The notes beneath the pieces are model-generated. The model was not told where the DNA came from and searched no databases. It worked only from the letters and a program-made list of their open reading frames with translations. This document shows positions 12,655 through 22,921 of a DNA stretch of 64,000 bases, piece by piece. Within the stretch, counting starts at the first letter, position 1. The number at the start of each line of letters is the position of its first letter. The translations under genes were made by a program, and so were the position numbers. Source of the DNA: Sesamum alatum (taxonomy: Eukaryota > Streptophyta > Magnoliopsida > Lamiales > Pedaliaceae); contig JACGWO010000012.1 of the NCBI GenBank assembly GCA_034509735.1, positions 3,720,001-3,784,000 on the forward strand, in the 5' to 3' direction.

Positions 12655-12815
12655 ATTTCTAATAATTTACCAACAATTATGATAATTTATGCTAATCGTC
12701 TATTATAAACTAGAACTACACCTACTATTAAATAGAACAATATCTCATGTTGGTGGAGTTTGAATCCATAACCTTAAGAATTATCGGGATCTCAATTGCG
12801 CCAATTAAGCTAGGC
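12655..12815 (-). mobile_element. SINE-like, tRNA-derived repeat
   Basis: On the minus strand, a TAGCTTAATTGGCGCAAT segment resembling a pol III A box is followed about 30 bp later by GGATTCAAACTCC, resembling a B box. The same arrangement recurs at 22790-22915 and 30180-30310. The 3' end and TSD were not resolved. Confidence 0.5.
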
Positions 12816-13572
12816 ATCATTGACTCTTGGACAAAAATTAAGACCCATAAAAAAATCAAATTCGAATATGATTCTTCTCATTTAAGTTGAAGCCTAAATT
12901 CAAAATTTCGTTGAGCTCGACTCTAACACCTCTGATAACGAATTTTAGGCTTATCGATCGAGGATCTAATTAGGGTAAATATTTATTTTGTGATAACTAA
13001 TAGGTTATTCCTTTATTGGGTATTGACAACTTTTTCATGTAATTAATAGGGTTAATTACACTTGGACCCCCTCTAAAAATGCAAAATTACATTTCTCCCC
13101 CCAAAAAGTTTTAAATTTATATTTACACCCCCTCTGAAAATTCACCATTTACATCTGATTTTCTTTTGTTAAGGTTTCGATGAAAAATGTTGACGTCAAC
13201 AAAAATAATTACATTATTTTTCAAAAGCAATAGCAAAGAAAGCAGCAAGAGTGGAGAGAACAAGCTCAGCTTCGGCAACCATCGACTGCTCAACAAAGTG
13301 TGCCAAAGTCCGTCCTGTAATGACTGACTAAACAGAGGTTTTTTTGATTGAAAAAAGGTAGATAACATAAGAGGTGCTCTACAGGCCCCGGTTCCCAGGG
13401 TTAGGGTATTCCCTATTATGAGTCTACTCAGATCAGAACTAAACTAGTTGATTCTCTTTCGCCTATCGGCCGGCCGGCTTTTCGACAGAATCAATGCATC
13501 CGCTATCCTGCCTGTCAAAGACCTTACCGGGATACAATTTCTCTGCACACATCCACACCATGTAGGGAATCC

Positions 13573-13735
13573 TGGTCCTTTATTTATAGTTCTTGCATTA
13601 ACCGGTCTGGAATTAGGTGTAGCTATATCACAAGCTCATGTTTCTACGATCTCAATCTGTATTTACTTGAATGATGCTACAAATCTCCATCAAAGTGCTT
13701 ATTTATTTATAATTGAAGAAAAGCGAGGTACTGAA
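13573..13735 (+). pseudogene. atp6: Mitochondrial atp6 C-terminal fragment
   Basis: The frame reads GPLFIVLALTGLELGVAI, then SQAHVSTISICIYLND and LHQSAYLFII, the conserved C-terminal helices of ATP synthase subunit a. In plants this subunit forms the proton half-channels of the mitochondrial F0 sector. Several Ser codons (TCA/TCT) stand where the mature protein has Leu or Phe. These are the genomic states of known C-to-U editing positions, so the insert derives from mitochondrial DNA rather than edited cDNA. Everything upstream of the fragment is unrelated, and the downstream frame to 13912 is not atp6. It cannot function. Confidence 0.85.
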
Positions 13736-14366
13736 AGTCTCGACTATTGGTTGATGATAAAGTTCTTGTTGGTCCTGTTGGTGGAGTTCCTGCCCTTGGC
13801 CTTGGTTCCAGTCTTGTCTCGCATGCCAGCAAGTATTCTAGAAAGAATGACTTGGTTTCATGTAGCTACGCTATCTTCTCCTTCGGATCCTGCCTTGTGT
13901 TTGTGTTGCTAGGAAATGGCTAAGCCTTTTTTATCGAGGCTTTCGCCCGCACTAGCATTAGTATATGGTGATATCCAACTCGAAAGCCCGAACACAAACA
14001 AGCTTACCTTATTATTAGAGAAAGGGTCAAGGGTCGATGTAATTGAGAAGCTAAGGAGCTGACAACTGCGAGACTAGGAGAATAGGAATTGGTATATAAT
14101 CCGTGCCTTCGTTCCGGCTATAGTTCATTAGCAAGCGAGTAGGGGAACCGTTCCTTCCGTTCAGTAAGGGAATACAAGCATTACGGGGATTCTAGTTCTG
14201 TCGTTAAACTATTTTTCAAAACAGCTTTCTAGAAGGGCCATTATTTTCATTTTAGTAATCCTTTTCAATCAGTTGAGTCTGCTAACTCGTTGGTAGAAAT
14301 CGAATGAAAGCTGATCGAGTCTTCGTATCCATCTATAAAGATAGTAAGAGCCCATTCCTTTGATTG

Positions 14367-14866
14367 NNNNNNNNNNNNNNNNNNNNNNNNNNNNNNNNNN
14401 NNNNNNNNNNNNNNNNNNNNNNNNNNNNNNNNNNNNNNNNNNNNNNNNNNNNNNNNNNNNNNNNNNNNNNNNNNNNNNNNNNNNNNNNNNNNNNNNNNNN
14501 NNNNNNNNNNNNNNNNNNNNNNNNNNNNNNNNNNNNNNNNNNNNNNNNNNNNNNNNNNNNNNNNNNNNNNNNNNNNNNNNNNNNNNNNNNNNNNNNNNNN
14601 NNNNNNNNNNNNNNNNNNNNNNNNNNNNNNNNNNNNNNNNNNNNNNNNNNNNNNNNNNNNNNNNNNNNNNNNNNNNNNNNNNNNNNNNNNNNNNNNNNNN
14701 NNNNNNNNNNNNNNNNNNNNNNNNNNNNNNNNNNNNNNNNNNNNNNNNNNNNNNNNNNNNNNNNNNNNNNNNNNNNNNNNNNNNNNNNNNNNNNNNNNNN
14801 NNNNNNNNNNNNNNNNNNNNNNNNNNNNNNNNNNNNNNNNNNNNNNNNNNNNNNNNNNNNNNNNNN
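14367..14866. other. Assembly gap, 500 N
   Basis: Exactly 500 undetermined bases, a round scaffold-gap size, inside the mitochondrial insert. The real distance is unknown, and the two sides need not have come from one contiguous insertion. Confidence 0.99.
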
Positions 14867-15699
14867 TTAGCACAAGTATGTACTAAGTTCTTAAACCTTC
14901 TCTTCTTCCTGAAACGGATTCGTGAACAACTGCAGCTGCAGCTCCTACTCTGACAAAGGATTCAATGGCATCACTTTTTCCTTAAACATCTGAAATAAAG
15001 AGCTAAGCCCGGGTGAGGATGGAACTCTCAAGGCGACATCTGTGAGATGAGAAGAGAAGTCGAAAGCGCTAACAACGGATAAGCATTCACCAACAAGACC
15101 AGAAAGACCGGCTATTGCAAGAACAGGATTACGCATGAAATTCACCTCGGTTTGACATTCAGGTAAGGATATCGTGGATAAGCTCTTGCTCTTAGAGAAT
15201 AGAATCTACTCTTTGATGCGGATAATAGGGGTGAGCTAGACTAATGGCATGGGAACTTCCTTTCCTCGAGAAAGCAGGTTCCTTCTTTTAGCCTCAGTGA
15301 ACCAAGTTCAGTGATCCAATCAGCCGGAATCGGACAGAAGAATAACTCGAAGGATGGGATAAACTCTCAGGAGAAGAAAGGGACTGATGGAAAAAGAAAA
15401 GGGAATTGTCTTACTGGCTCTAGAAACTACTTTCAAAATTTCAAAGAAAGAATGGAAACTAGCTCGGGATATCTTTATGAGAAAAGGCCAAGGTATTTCA
15501 AATCCAGATCAACCCAATCCAATTTCAAAACTCCTTCGATAGGCGAACATTGGTGAATGTTGGAGAAGGGGATTTCCCATCAATTCGTTCTGTCTCAGGT
15601 AATGCCATTCCTGAAATAAGCTTGTAGAAGAGCTTAGCGCTTGCTGAGAAAGAAGGCTTGAACTAGACCTCGAGAACGGAATCCTACCCTTTTGATATG

Positions 15700-16025
15700 T
15701 CAGCCAAAGAGCCCAGATGGGAAAATTCGTAGGTTTAACGCCATTTCGAGGTGCCTCACGATAGATTCACCATTGACGCATCCAAACGTGGCTTTTTTCG
15801 GTCTTTTATCGCTTCCATTTAGACAGCTTAAACTCACCGGGCTGGAGCCCCAGGATTCGCACACCTCCGTTACTCTTTAGGAGGCATCCGCCCCAGATAA
15901 ACTACCCACCTCGCAGTGTCCCGCCTCCCCCCGAATGATCGGTGCGGCGGTTAGGCATCCTTAGACGAAAGAGTGTCTTTCAGGATTGGTCGTTTGTCTC
16001 CCGAACAATCTCAGTACATATGGCG
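15700..16025 (-). rRNA. rrn26: Mitochondrial 26S rRNA fragment (rrn26)
   Basis: The reverse complement contains GACACTGCGAGGTGGGTAG, TTTATCTGGGGCGG and CTCCTAAAGAGTAACGGAGG, the highly conserved domain V region of large-subunit rRNA next to the peptidyl-transferase centre. The downstream match ends soon after GGTGTGCGAA, where other sequence takes over. It is a few hundred bases of a gene normally over 3 kb, so it is non-functional debris. Confidence 0.85.
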
Positions 16026-17389
16026 CAAGACGAATCCAAAAATTCTAGACAATTCCGAAAAAACGGAAAGATCCCTCGGATCTAATCATATCATTCCATT
16101 ATATTGACAATTTCAAAAAACGGATCATACTTTACATACGTCAAAGAAGCGCAGCTGAAGCCAAAAGTACCTACCAATAGCACCTGAGAGAGAGAATAAC
16201 TGATATCAAATAACTTCTATCTAGAAGAATCGGAATCAGAGTAGTAGCCATGACACTAAATTATTCTATAAATCATAAAAAGCGTTAACCAAGAGAATAA
16301 ATACCCTTCCATAGTTTTCCGAAAAAACCTGCTGTTAGCAAGTTTCAGTTTTTAAATTAGTGCACATGAAAAAGGCTTACGACTCATAGGTTCTGCCCGT
16401 GAATCAGATCTGGGCTGTTCCGGACAGTTGTGCAAGAGAGAGCTGCTGCCCTAGTCGAAAGTTGAAGCGGTTGGCAAGAAGTTCTTTCCCAAAGAAGCAT
16501 TTAACGATTTTTCCGATCTATGTCATATTAACCGATTCAGCGACATTAGCCCCCGAAGACATGATCAATAGTAAAGAAGTAAACATGGTACGAATGGGAT
16601 TGAGAAGTAAACTCTCGCCCTGTACCACCACGCGCAATAAGCCAAAGAGGTTTTAACCCGATAAAAAGCTTTTCTGTCAACAAACCGTGTCCTCATTGAG
16701 CTTCAAACCGAAATCGGTGGCAAAGCGCTCCGCATGACCCCAATCCGGAAATTCTACTACGGTAGAGGATCTACAATCATTAGCTCTGGTTCACAGGCAA
16801 GTAGTGAGGGGATTGAGTTTCACTCTTGAGAGATAGCCAGATAGTGTTGAGAGCTATCTGTAGCAGTCGTAAGGTAAGGCCTCCCAATAAGAGTTCAGTC
16901 GTAAGTCCGCCCCCTTCAACCACCTGACCCAGTCGACCATCGTCATAATACTTGGGCAATATGGTAGAAAACGTACTTGGACCCATAATCATAATCAGGT
17001 CCAGTAGATTCTTACTAAGGGTACTTCCAATCTTCAACTGATCCATGACCTTATCGTCACAGTCAGGAGAAAATGGAACAAAGACCTCAGGTGACCATAA
17101 TACCGAAGCAGACTTCCACGGTTTCTTGCGAGATGACCGGCCTTCCAAACCAAAGAAGGCGGTAAGCTCACAATGGAAAGACGTAAAGGAACTTCTCGCT
17201 TTACTGACTCACTTTCCACCCCTGGAACCTTTCATCCACCGCTTAACGGCGCCATGAGAAGGAAGGGCTAGGACTAGAAAGAGAACCTTGCTCCCATTGA
17301 CCTTTAGGTATATACACAGATCAACACCGTTTTCCTTAAACCCAAAGGTCATTCTAACCTAATGGAATTTTAGGTACCACTGATGGGAA

Positions 17390-17560
17390 GACTCGTCCGT
17401 ATATCGACTTCCTTAATCTGCACACTAAATGCTCGCTGCCCTCCAGCGAGAAGCCAAAAAGTTGGTCCATGTACACTTCCTCCTGTAGATCCCCATTGAG
17501 GAAAGCCGTTTTCACATCCATCTGGTGAAGTTCTAAGTAAAAATGAGCCACCAAAGCCAT
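17390..17560 (-). pseudogene. Copia reverse-transcriptase scrap inside mitochondrial DNA
   Basis: The minus strand reads LHQMDVKTAFLNGDLQEEVY followed by MDQ and, after a divergent stretch, LVCRLRKSIYG. This is the copia RT block that holds the first catalytic Asp (MDVKTAFLNG). Plant mitochondrial genomes commonly carry such fragments, so it probably entered the mitochondrion first and returned with the NUMT. It could instead be a later nuclear insertion, but no LTR or boundary is seen. Confidence 0.8.
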
Positions 17561-18196
17561 GATTATCCTGAGTGAGTCCTTAAGTAGGCTTTTTTCGCTT
17601 GTTCGTCAAGGCTTTCGAGCAGCTCTTTCAACTGCCGCCTAATCCCCCAACATGCTCAAGAACCGAGAGCAGTCCCTGGACGGCCTACTTGTTACAAAAG
17701 GCGAGCATCCACATTCCAAAACATTGACAGAGGTCCTCAGGCAGACATCGAAAAGGGACGAAAAGAGTCTATTTACCTTTACAATATTCCGGAATGTATC
17801 ATGGCTCTATCTATTTCATTTTTTTTTTTGAAAAAAAAAAGAGTTCTGTATCTCTCCGAGGCTGGGGAAAGAAAAAGAAATAGGCGTGGGGAAGAGAGAG
17901 CGGGGGGCTACGAGCCCTCTCCCGTTGTTGTTCCTAGACCACCCATACCTTCTTTCCCTTCGCCCGGTCCGGTGAGATCAGATTTCTCGAACGAAGTGAA
18001 GTGATAGGAAGAGAAGACGGCTGGCGGGAGATCTCTACTCATAAAACCCCCTTTACTAGTAAGGGGAAAACAAAAGCTCCTGCGCACCAGCTGAAGAAAG
18101 GTTTGGAACCCTACTCCTAACAAGTTGCTGGGTCGAAGTATTGCATTCTCCATCCGCCCGACAGCAGCAGAGGGGGTTCGATTCCCGTTATACGCG

Positions 18197-18507
18197 ATGT
18201 GGCGAAAAAGACTGATTCAACGAGATATGCCTTGCCTGCATTAAGATTTAAAACGTGTCGTCTACTTTCAGGAAATGTTTGGAACAGAGAACTTACAATA
18301 ATACAACGCCGCATTCTCCAAAGATTGAGAAACAAGAAGAGATCTATTAAGAGAAAGATTTATTCGAGAGAAAATCTTAACAGTTACATTCAATCACAAA
18401 CTACACGAAAGTTGTCCCTTTTTCATGGAGATTTACCCATCACAGAGATGCACAGAAGAAGAAAACGATCATATATCCCCTTTCTACTCAATCCAGAAAC
18501 AGAGTAA
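18197..18507 (+). pseudogene. rps4: Mitochondrial ribosomal protein S4, 5' part, frameshifted
   Basis: ATG at 18197 gives MWRKRLIQRDMPCLH, the start of plant mitochondrial RPS4. It then hits a stop because one base is missing at about 18240 (CATTAAGA where CATTATAGA is expected). The next frame continues the protein (FKTCRLLSGNVWNRELTIIQ, LSLFHGDLPITEMHR, YIPFLLNPE) to 18507, where homology ends far short of the full gene. RPS4 is a small-subunit ribosomal protein. A T-arm-like GGGGGTTCGATTCCC lies just upstream (18172-18186). The copy is truncated and frameshifted. Confidence 0.88.
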
Positions 18508-20353
18508 TTTTTTCTTCCCACTAGCCTAACTAATGATTTTACCTCACTTTGTTGATTCCATTCCTGACTTTCTAGATAGGAATTCAGAAAAGAGTTCTAA
18601 CTTACCTTCCTGACTGTGCTTCCTGCTTTTGGACCTATTTTATATTATAGTGGTAAGACTGTAGTCTACTGCAACAGGAGAAAGGAAAGCAGGCCAATAT
18701 TCATGATAAGACCCTCTTTACGCTCTCTCTTTCTTTTGAATAATAACCTACTATTAGTGTATGCCTAAAACTGAACCTAATTTACTATTTTGCGACAAGA
18801 GGGGGCTCTTACTTCTTTCATCTCTAGGTTGAGTACTAGCAAGTCAGGGATAAGAGAAAAGCCTGGGAAGGAATCGGGTTTTCAGCATCTGTAGTGGAAG
18901 AGTGTACTGGTGGTGGTTTAGTTAGAGACAACAACGGGAAGGGGCTCTCTCTTCTTTCAGCTGATTCTCCTTTTACTAGGTTTGGATAGATGGGGGTGTC
19001 GGTGTAAAGATCGCATGGAACAGTAAATGGCAATGGAATCAAACCTCCTCCTATAGGTAAGTTCAGTCTGTAACTGAGGCTTTCTAGGCGTAGGGCTAAT
19101 AGCACAATGGCGGTGCGGCTAGGCTTTGTGGGTTCGAATGCTGGTTTGAGATAACCAGCCAGGCAAGGGAAAGAAGGAAGTCTTCCTGCGGAGGGGGAAG
19201 AAGCGGCCCAGTTTAATAGATTCAATGGTCGACTTGCTTGAATCGAAGAGGAAGAGCCCACTTTCATTTGAATTCCTGCTTTCATTAGCTCCTTCAGGAT
19301 GGGATTGACGTATGGAACCACTGACAGTGAACCGTTCGTCTACCTCAGGTCTTACACTGAATGACCTCTCTCATCTAATCGATCGGTGAAGGAAGCCCTA
19401 TATAGGTATAGGTGGCTTCATATAGCACTCTTTAAGAGTAGAATAAAAGGAAGGCAGAGGGATTTGCCTCTCATTTAATATTTCCATGTATAATATTGTA
19501 CTTATAAGGAAAAAAATATAATTATGTTAACCTCACTCCATATGTATATATTGCATTTATCCCCTTATAAGTACAGAAATATACATGAACATGTTAAATG
19601 AGAGTCAAAATTGAACTTTATATAATTGTTTTTGTTGATGGTAGCGCTTCCCGTCGAAACCTCAATGAAAGAATGTCAGGCATAAATGATGAATTTTCAA
19701 AAATGGTGTATGTGTAATTTCAAAACTTTTTTGGGAAAAAATATAATTTTACATTTTTAAAAATATTGCTCACTTGACCCTCTCCATAACTATTACTTAA
19801 CATTGTGAAATTGTATATTTTTAGTTGATTACTTTGCCCTTATTTGCTATAAATTATCATTATTTTGGTAACCGTTGTATTTTTTTTATTTTTATTTTTT
19901 GAACATATAATTGTTGGTGGATCTAATCAATTCTTCACAACAGTTGGATTTTCTGATTTTAAATTAATGAACGGTCTCGATTTTAAATATTTTTTTAATA
20001 TTTATTACATGTGCAATATATTGTTATTAAATAAATAATAAAGATGTATTGAATAGAACGTATATTCTATAAATTAATATATCATAAGAAATTATATATA
20101 TATCTGTACATTAAAATTAAATAATACATTTACATAAATTTTGATACTTTTAAATTTTTTGAATACAAATAAACATATTAATATATATCATAAGAAATTA
20201 TATATATATCTGTACATTAAAATTAAATAATACATTTACATAAATTTTGATACTTTTAAATTTTTTGAATACAAATAAACATATTAATATATATCATATA
20301 AAAAATATATGTGAAATAATATATAAATTAATCATTATATTATATAATTAATA

Positions 20354-20773
20354 GGGTAAATTACATCTACTCTCCTGAGGTTTGGTATAATTTCAAATAC
20401 CCCCTCGTTGTTTGAAAAATTATAAATACCCTCCCCTGATGTTTGTAATTTTTAACCAAAGACCTGAAATTGATCATTTGCTCTTAAATTTTTTTATTAA
20501 AATTGTAGAAAAATTGGCCAAGTCAAATTGCATTATTGCTCATCTGTGTAAAAGATTAAGAAACATCTCCCTTCATATTGTACTCCAAATTTTTTTTAAA
20601 AATTAAATAAAAATAATTCAGTACATAAGGGTATTTTGGTCGGTTCACCCATAAAAGTTGATGAAAATGAGTTATTTGTTAGACGGTTACAAACCATAAA
20701 GGGTATTTATAATTTTTTCAAACAATAAGGGGTATTTGTAATTATGTCAAACCTTATTAGATGTAATTTACCC
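20354..20773. mobile_element. MITE, family A (copy 1), exact 9-bp TSD
   Basis: A 420-bp element with ends GGGTAAATTACATCT and AGATGTAATTTACCC. TAATTAATA flanks both sides (20345-20353 and 20774-20782). Segment copy B has the uninterrupted empty site near 25998, which confirms both ends. Confidence 0.93.
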
Positions 20774-21515
20774 TAATTAATATACACAAATATTGCGATT
20801 AGAAAACATACGATGACGCCGGATGTCGACGCCGTCTTTTTTTTGGGTGGCGATGACAACGTCGGCCCTTGAAAATTCTAGGGGCGACAGTGTCGCCTCA
20901 TTAGAACTTATTAGAACTCATAATTTCTTGAACAATTTGTATTAGTTTTAAATGTGCATGAATAAAATATTATTGGTGGAAAAAATTGAAGGATGGTCGT
21001 TCTTGTGTAAAGTAAGTTTTGTTTGAGACTATTTTAGTCAATATACAGTTTTAGAAAGTTGTTTTAACGGCAGTTTGTAACATCACTACACTAATTTTTT
21101 TATTATTTTGATAATACTCTTAAATCGGTTTTATTTTCTTTCTGTTTTTTTAAATACAATGTATTAATTTATGTATTTTATTTTTTATAATATATTTAAA
21201 AACGAAAAAAAATTATTTATTATAATAGCATAGAAATAACCTATCACAACGATTAATACTTATAAATAGTACTAGCCATCGGCAGACACTCAATGTATGG
21301 GCAAAGCATGGTGAATACATGACTTATGAACATGGTAAATATGAAATTATTTTCTAAAACTATTGATGAAAACGGTTGAATGATTGGGATTGGGACATAA
21401 AGTTGCAAGCGGAAAGTGGAGGTTACATGGTTACATTAGCTGGAGATGTGAGTACACACTGTTAGTATTCCCAAAGGAATTTACCTTTTTAACCTTTTTA
21501 TTCTCATTTTAAATA

Positions 21516-22048
21516 AGAATAATTACATCGTCCTCCCTTGATGTTTAATGTAGTTATATGTAAACCTAATGTGGTTTATAAAATTACGTCTAGTATTTTT
21601 GACATTTGTTCTCGTTTAACAAATGGATCTTTTCATTAATCAAAATTCACTGAATTTGTTTATATTAGCAAAAAAGTTGAATGAAAATCCATATTTATCT
21701 AGATTGACTTATTACTGACTTATTGCAGGTCAAATAAATCTTTTTGATCAAATTATCCTTATCTTCACACACTTATGTATGTGAAGAGGTATGTCTTCAC
21801 CCTTGTAATGGTAGTTTAGTTAGAAAAATTTTATTTGACCTGCAATAATTAGTAATAAGTTAATCGATGGTAAATATGAATTCTCATCCAATTTTTTTGC
21901 TAATATCAGCATATTTGAATTTTAACTAACGGGAGAATCTATTTGTTAGACAGAAATAAACGTTAGAGGTATTAGATGTAATTTTTCAAACTACGAGAGG
22001 TCTACATGTAATTACAACAAACTTCAACCGAGGCGGTGTAATTATCCC
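21516..22048. mobile_element. MITE, family B (copy 2), shared with copy B
   Basis: A 533-bp element whose right end is GGTGTAATTATCCC. Flanks TTTTAAATA and TTTTGAATA match at 8 of 9. The element at 29223-29732 occupies the equivalent site, so this insertion predates the segmental duplication. Confidence 0.85.
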
Positions 22049-22526
22049 TTTTGAATATTAAGGAATATGATGTTATTTTAGGAAGTTCACATTTTTCACG
22101 CTAAATTAATTACTCTAAGGGCATGATTGGTACGTAGGAATGGAATGAATTTAGGAATAAAAAATTTGAATAGCATTCCTATTAGTGGCATACACAAGAA
22201 ATTAGAAGGTAATGAAGTTGTCATTGAATAGTTGATTTCATTCACGTGATTGGTAATTAGAATTGAATAATTAGCAATGGAATGAACTAATTTTTATGAT
22301 AAAAAAATCCCATATATTTTTTTATAAAAAGTATTTATTCATATTTTATTAAATATATTGAATTCAATTCAATTATATAATAGTACTATTTTCAAAAATT
22401 GCTTATAAAATATGGTTATTTTTGGAAGAAATAAATGTAGTTAGGGGCATTTCAGGCAAATCCGTGATTATGTCCATTATGGTAATTACTATAGGAAGTT
22501 TCCCCTTTAATAAATAATATAGATAG

Positions 22527-22739
22527 ACCAATGATCTCTTGGCCTAGTGGTTAAGGTTGAGGTCCCATGACTTTAGAGGTCATGGATTCGAATCACATTA
22601 ATGCGTGGGAGGATAGTCTACTGTATAGTAGGATTACTGTAATAGCAAGGCGTTGTTTAGATTTAACTTATGCGTCGACAAGATGGATTGTATTCAATTT
22701 AGTTCAATTAATAATATTTATCGCTTTCACTTAAAAAAC
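22527..22739 (+). mobile_element. SINE with ~18-bp TSD
   Basis: A 213-bp element containing TGGCCTAGTGGTTAAGG (A-box-like) and GGTCATGGATTCGAATC (B-box-like), the internal pol III promoter of tRNA-derived SINEs, and ending in an A-rich run. The flanks AATAAATAATATAGATAG (22509-22526) and AATAAATAGTATAGATAG (22740-22757) match at 17 of 18. Segment copy B lacks the element at this place. It has no coding capacity and would depend on LINE proteins. Confidence 0.88.
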
Positions 22740-22789
22740 AATAAATAGTATAGATAGATAGATAGGTAAGAATTCACATACCAATAATA

Positions 22790-22915
22790 AATACTAAATA
22801 TTTGTAACTATCCGACAACTATTATGAAATTGATTAATAACTACATAATAATGAGATTCAAATCCATATTATTATAATTATGGAGTCTTAATTTCGCCAA
22901 CTAAACTGGTTATCA
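22790..22915 (-). mobile_element. SINE-like repeat, shared with copy B
   Basis: The minus strand has AGTTTAGTTGGCGAAATTAA (A-box-like) and GGATTTGAATCTC (B-box-like). The copy at about 30180-30310 is equivalent, so it predates the duplication. Its family is like the repeat at 12655-12815. Confidence 0.5.
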
Positions 22916-22921
22916 TAATCA

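Larger units (their letters stand above)
13222..19461. other. Nuclear-integrated mitochondrial DNA (NUMT), ~6.2 kb
   Basis: Base composition changes abruptly from AT-rich to balanced. The block carries recognisable plant mitochondrial pieces: an atp6 C-terminal fragment, a reverse-strand 26S rRNA piece, an rps4 5' part, and anonymous sequence with the mixed codon texture of plant mitochondrial spacers. Both junctions fall inside a family-C MITE. A 500-N gap interrupts it, so true length and continuity are unknown. No intact mitochondrial gene survives. Anonymous frames such as 16780-17148 and 18836-19321 (minus) have no recognised function. A misassembled organelle read set is an alternative, although both nuclear-mitochondrial joins within one repeat argue against it. 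Confidence 0.85.
13049..19765. mobile_element. Family C MITE split by the mitochondrial insert
   Basis: The left half (13049-13221) starts GGGTTAATTACACTTGGACC and follows the intact family-C copy at 35646-36140, including the GTTGACGTCAACAAAAA phrase. The right half (about 19461-19765) resumes in the middle of the family consensus ('tcatttaatatt', 'gtacttataagg', 'gtgtaatttcaaaac'). The final terminal repeat is missing: at about 19765 the MITE is fused to the duplicated segment that follows. So the mitochondrial DNA lies inside what was one small element. Confidence 0.72.

Noticed and set aside
16080..16160. Plastid-like sequence (ATTATATTGACAATTTCAAA)
   Set aside because: It reminded me of chloroplast intergenic DNA, but the stretch is too short to assign by eye; alignment to a plastome would decide.
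16780..17148. 122-aa minus-strand frame in the mitochondrial block
   Set aside because: No recognisable domain; plant mitochondrial spacers routinely contain such frames. Kept only as part of the NUMT.
18172..18186. Possible tRNA gene upstream of rps4
   Set aside because: Only a T-arm-like GGGGGTTCGATTCCC is present; no acceptor, D or anticodon arms could be paired.
18836..19321. 161-aa minus-strand frame in the mitochondrial block
   Set aside because: No motif recognised and no neighbouring expression signal; length alone is not evidence.
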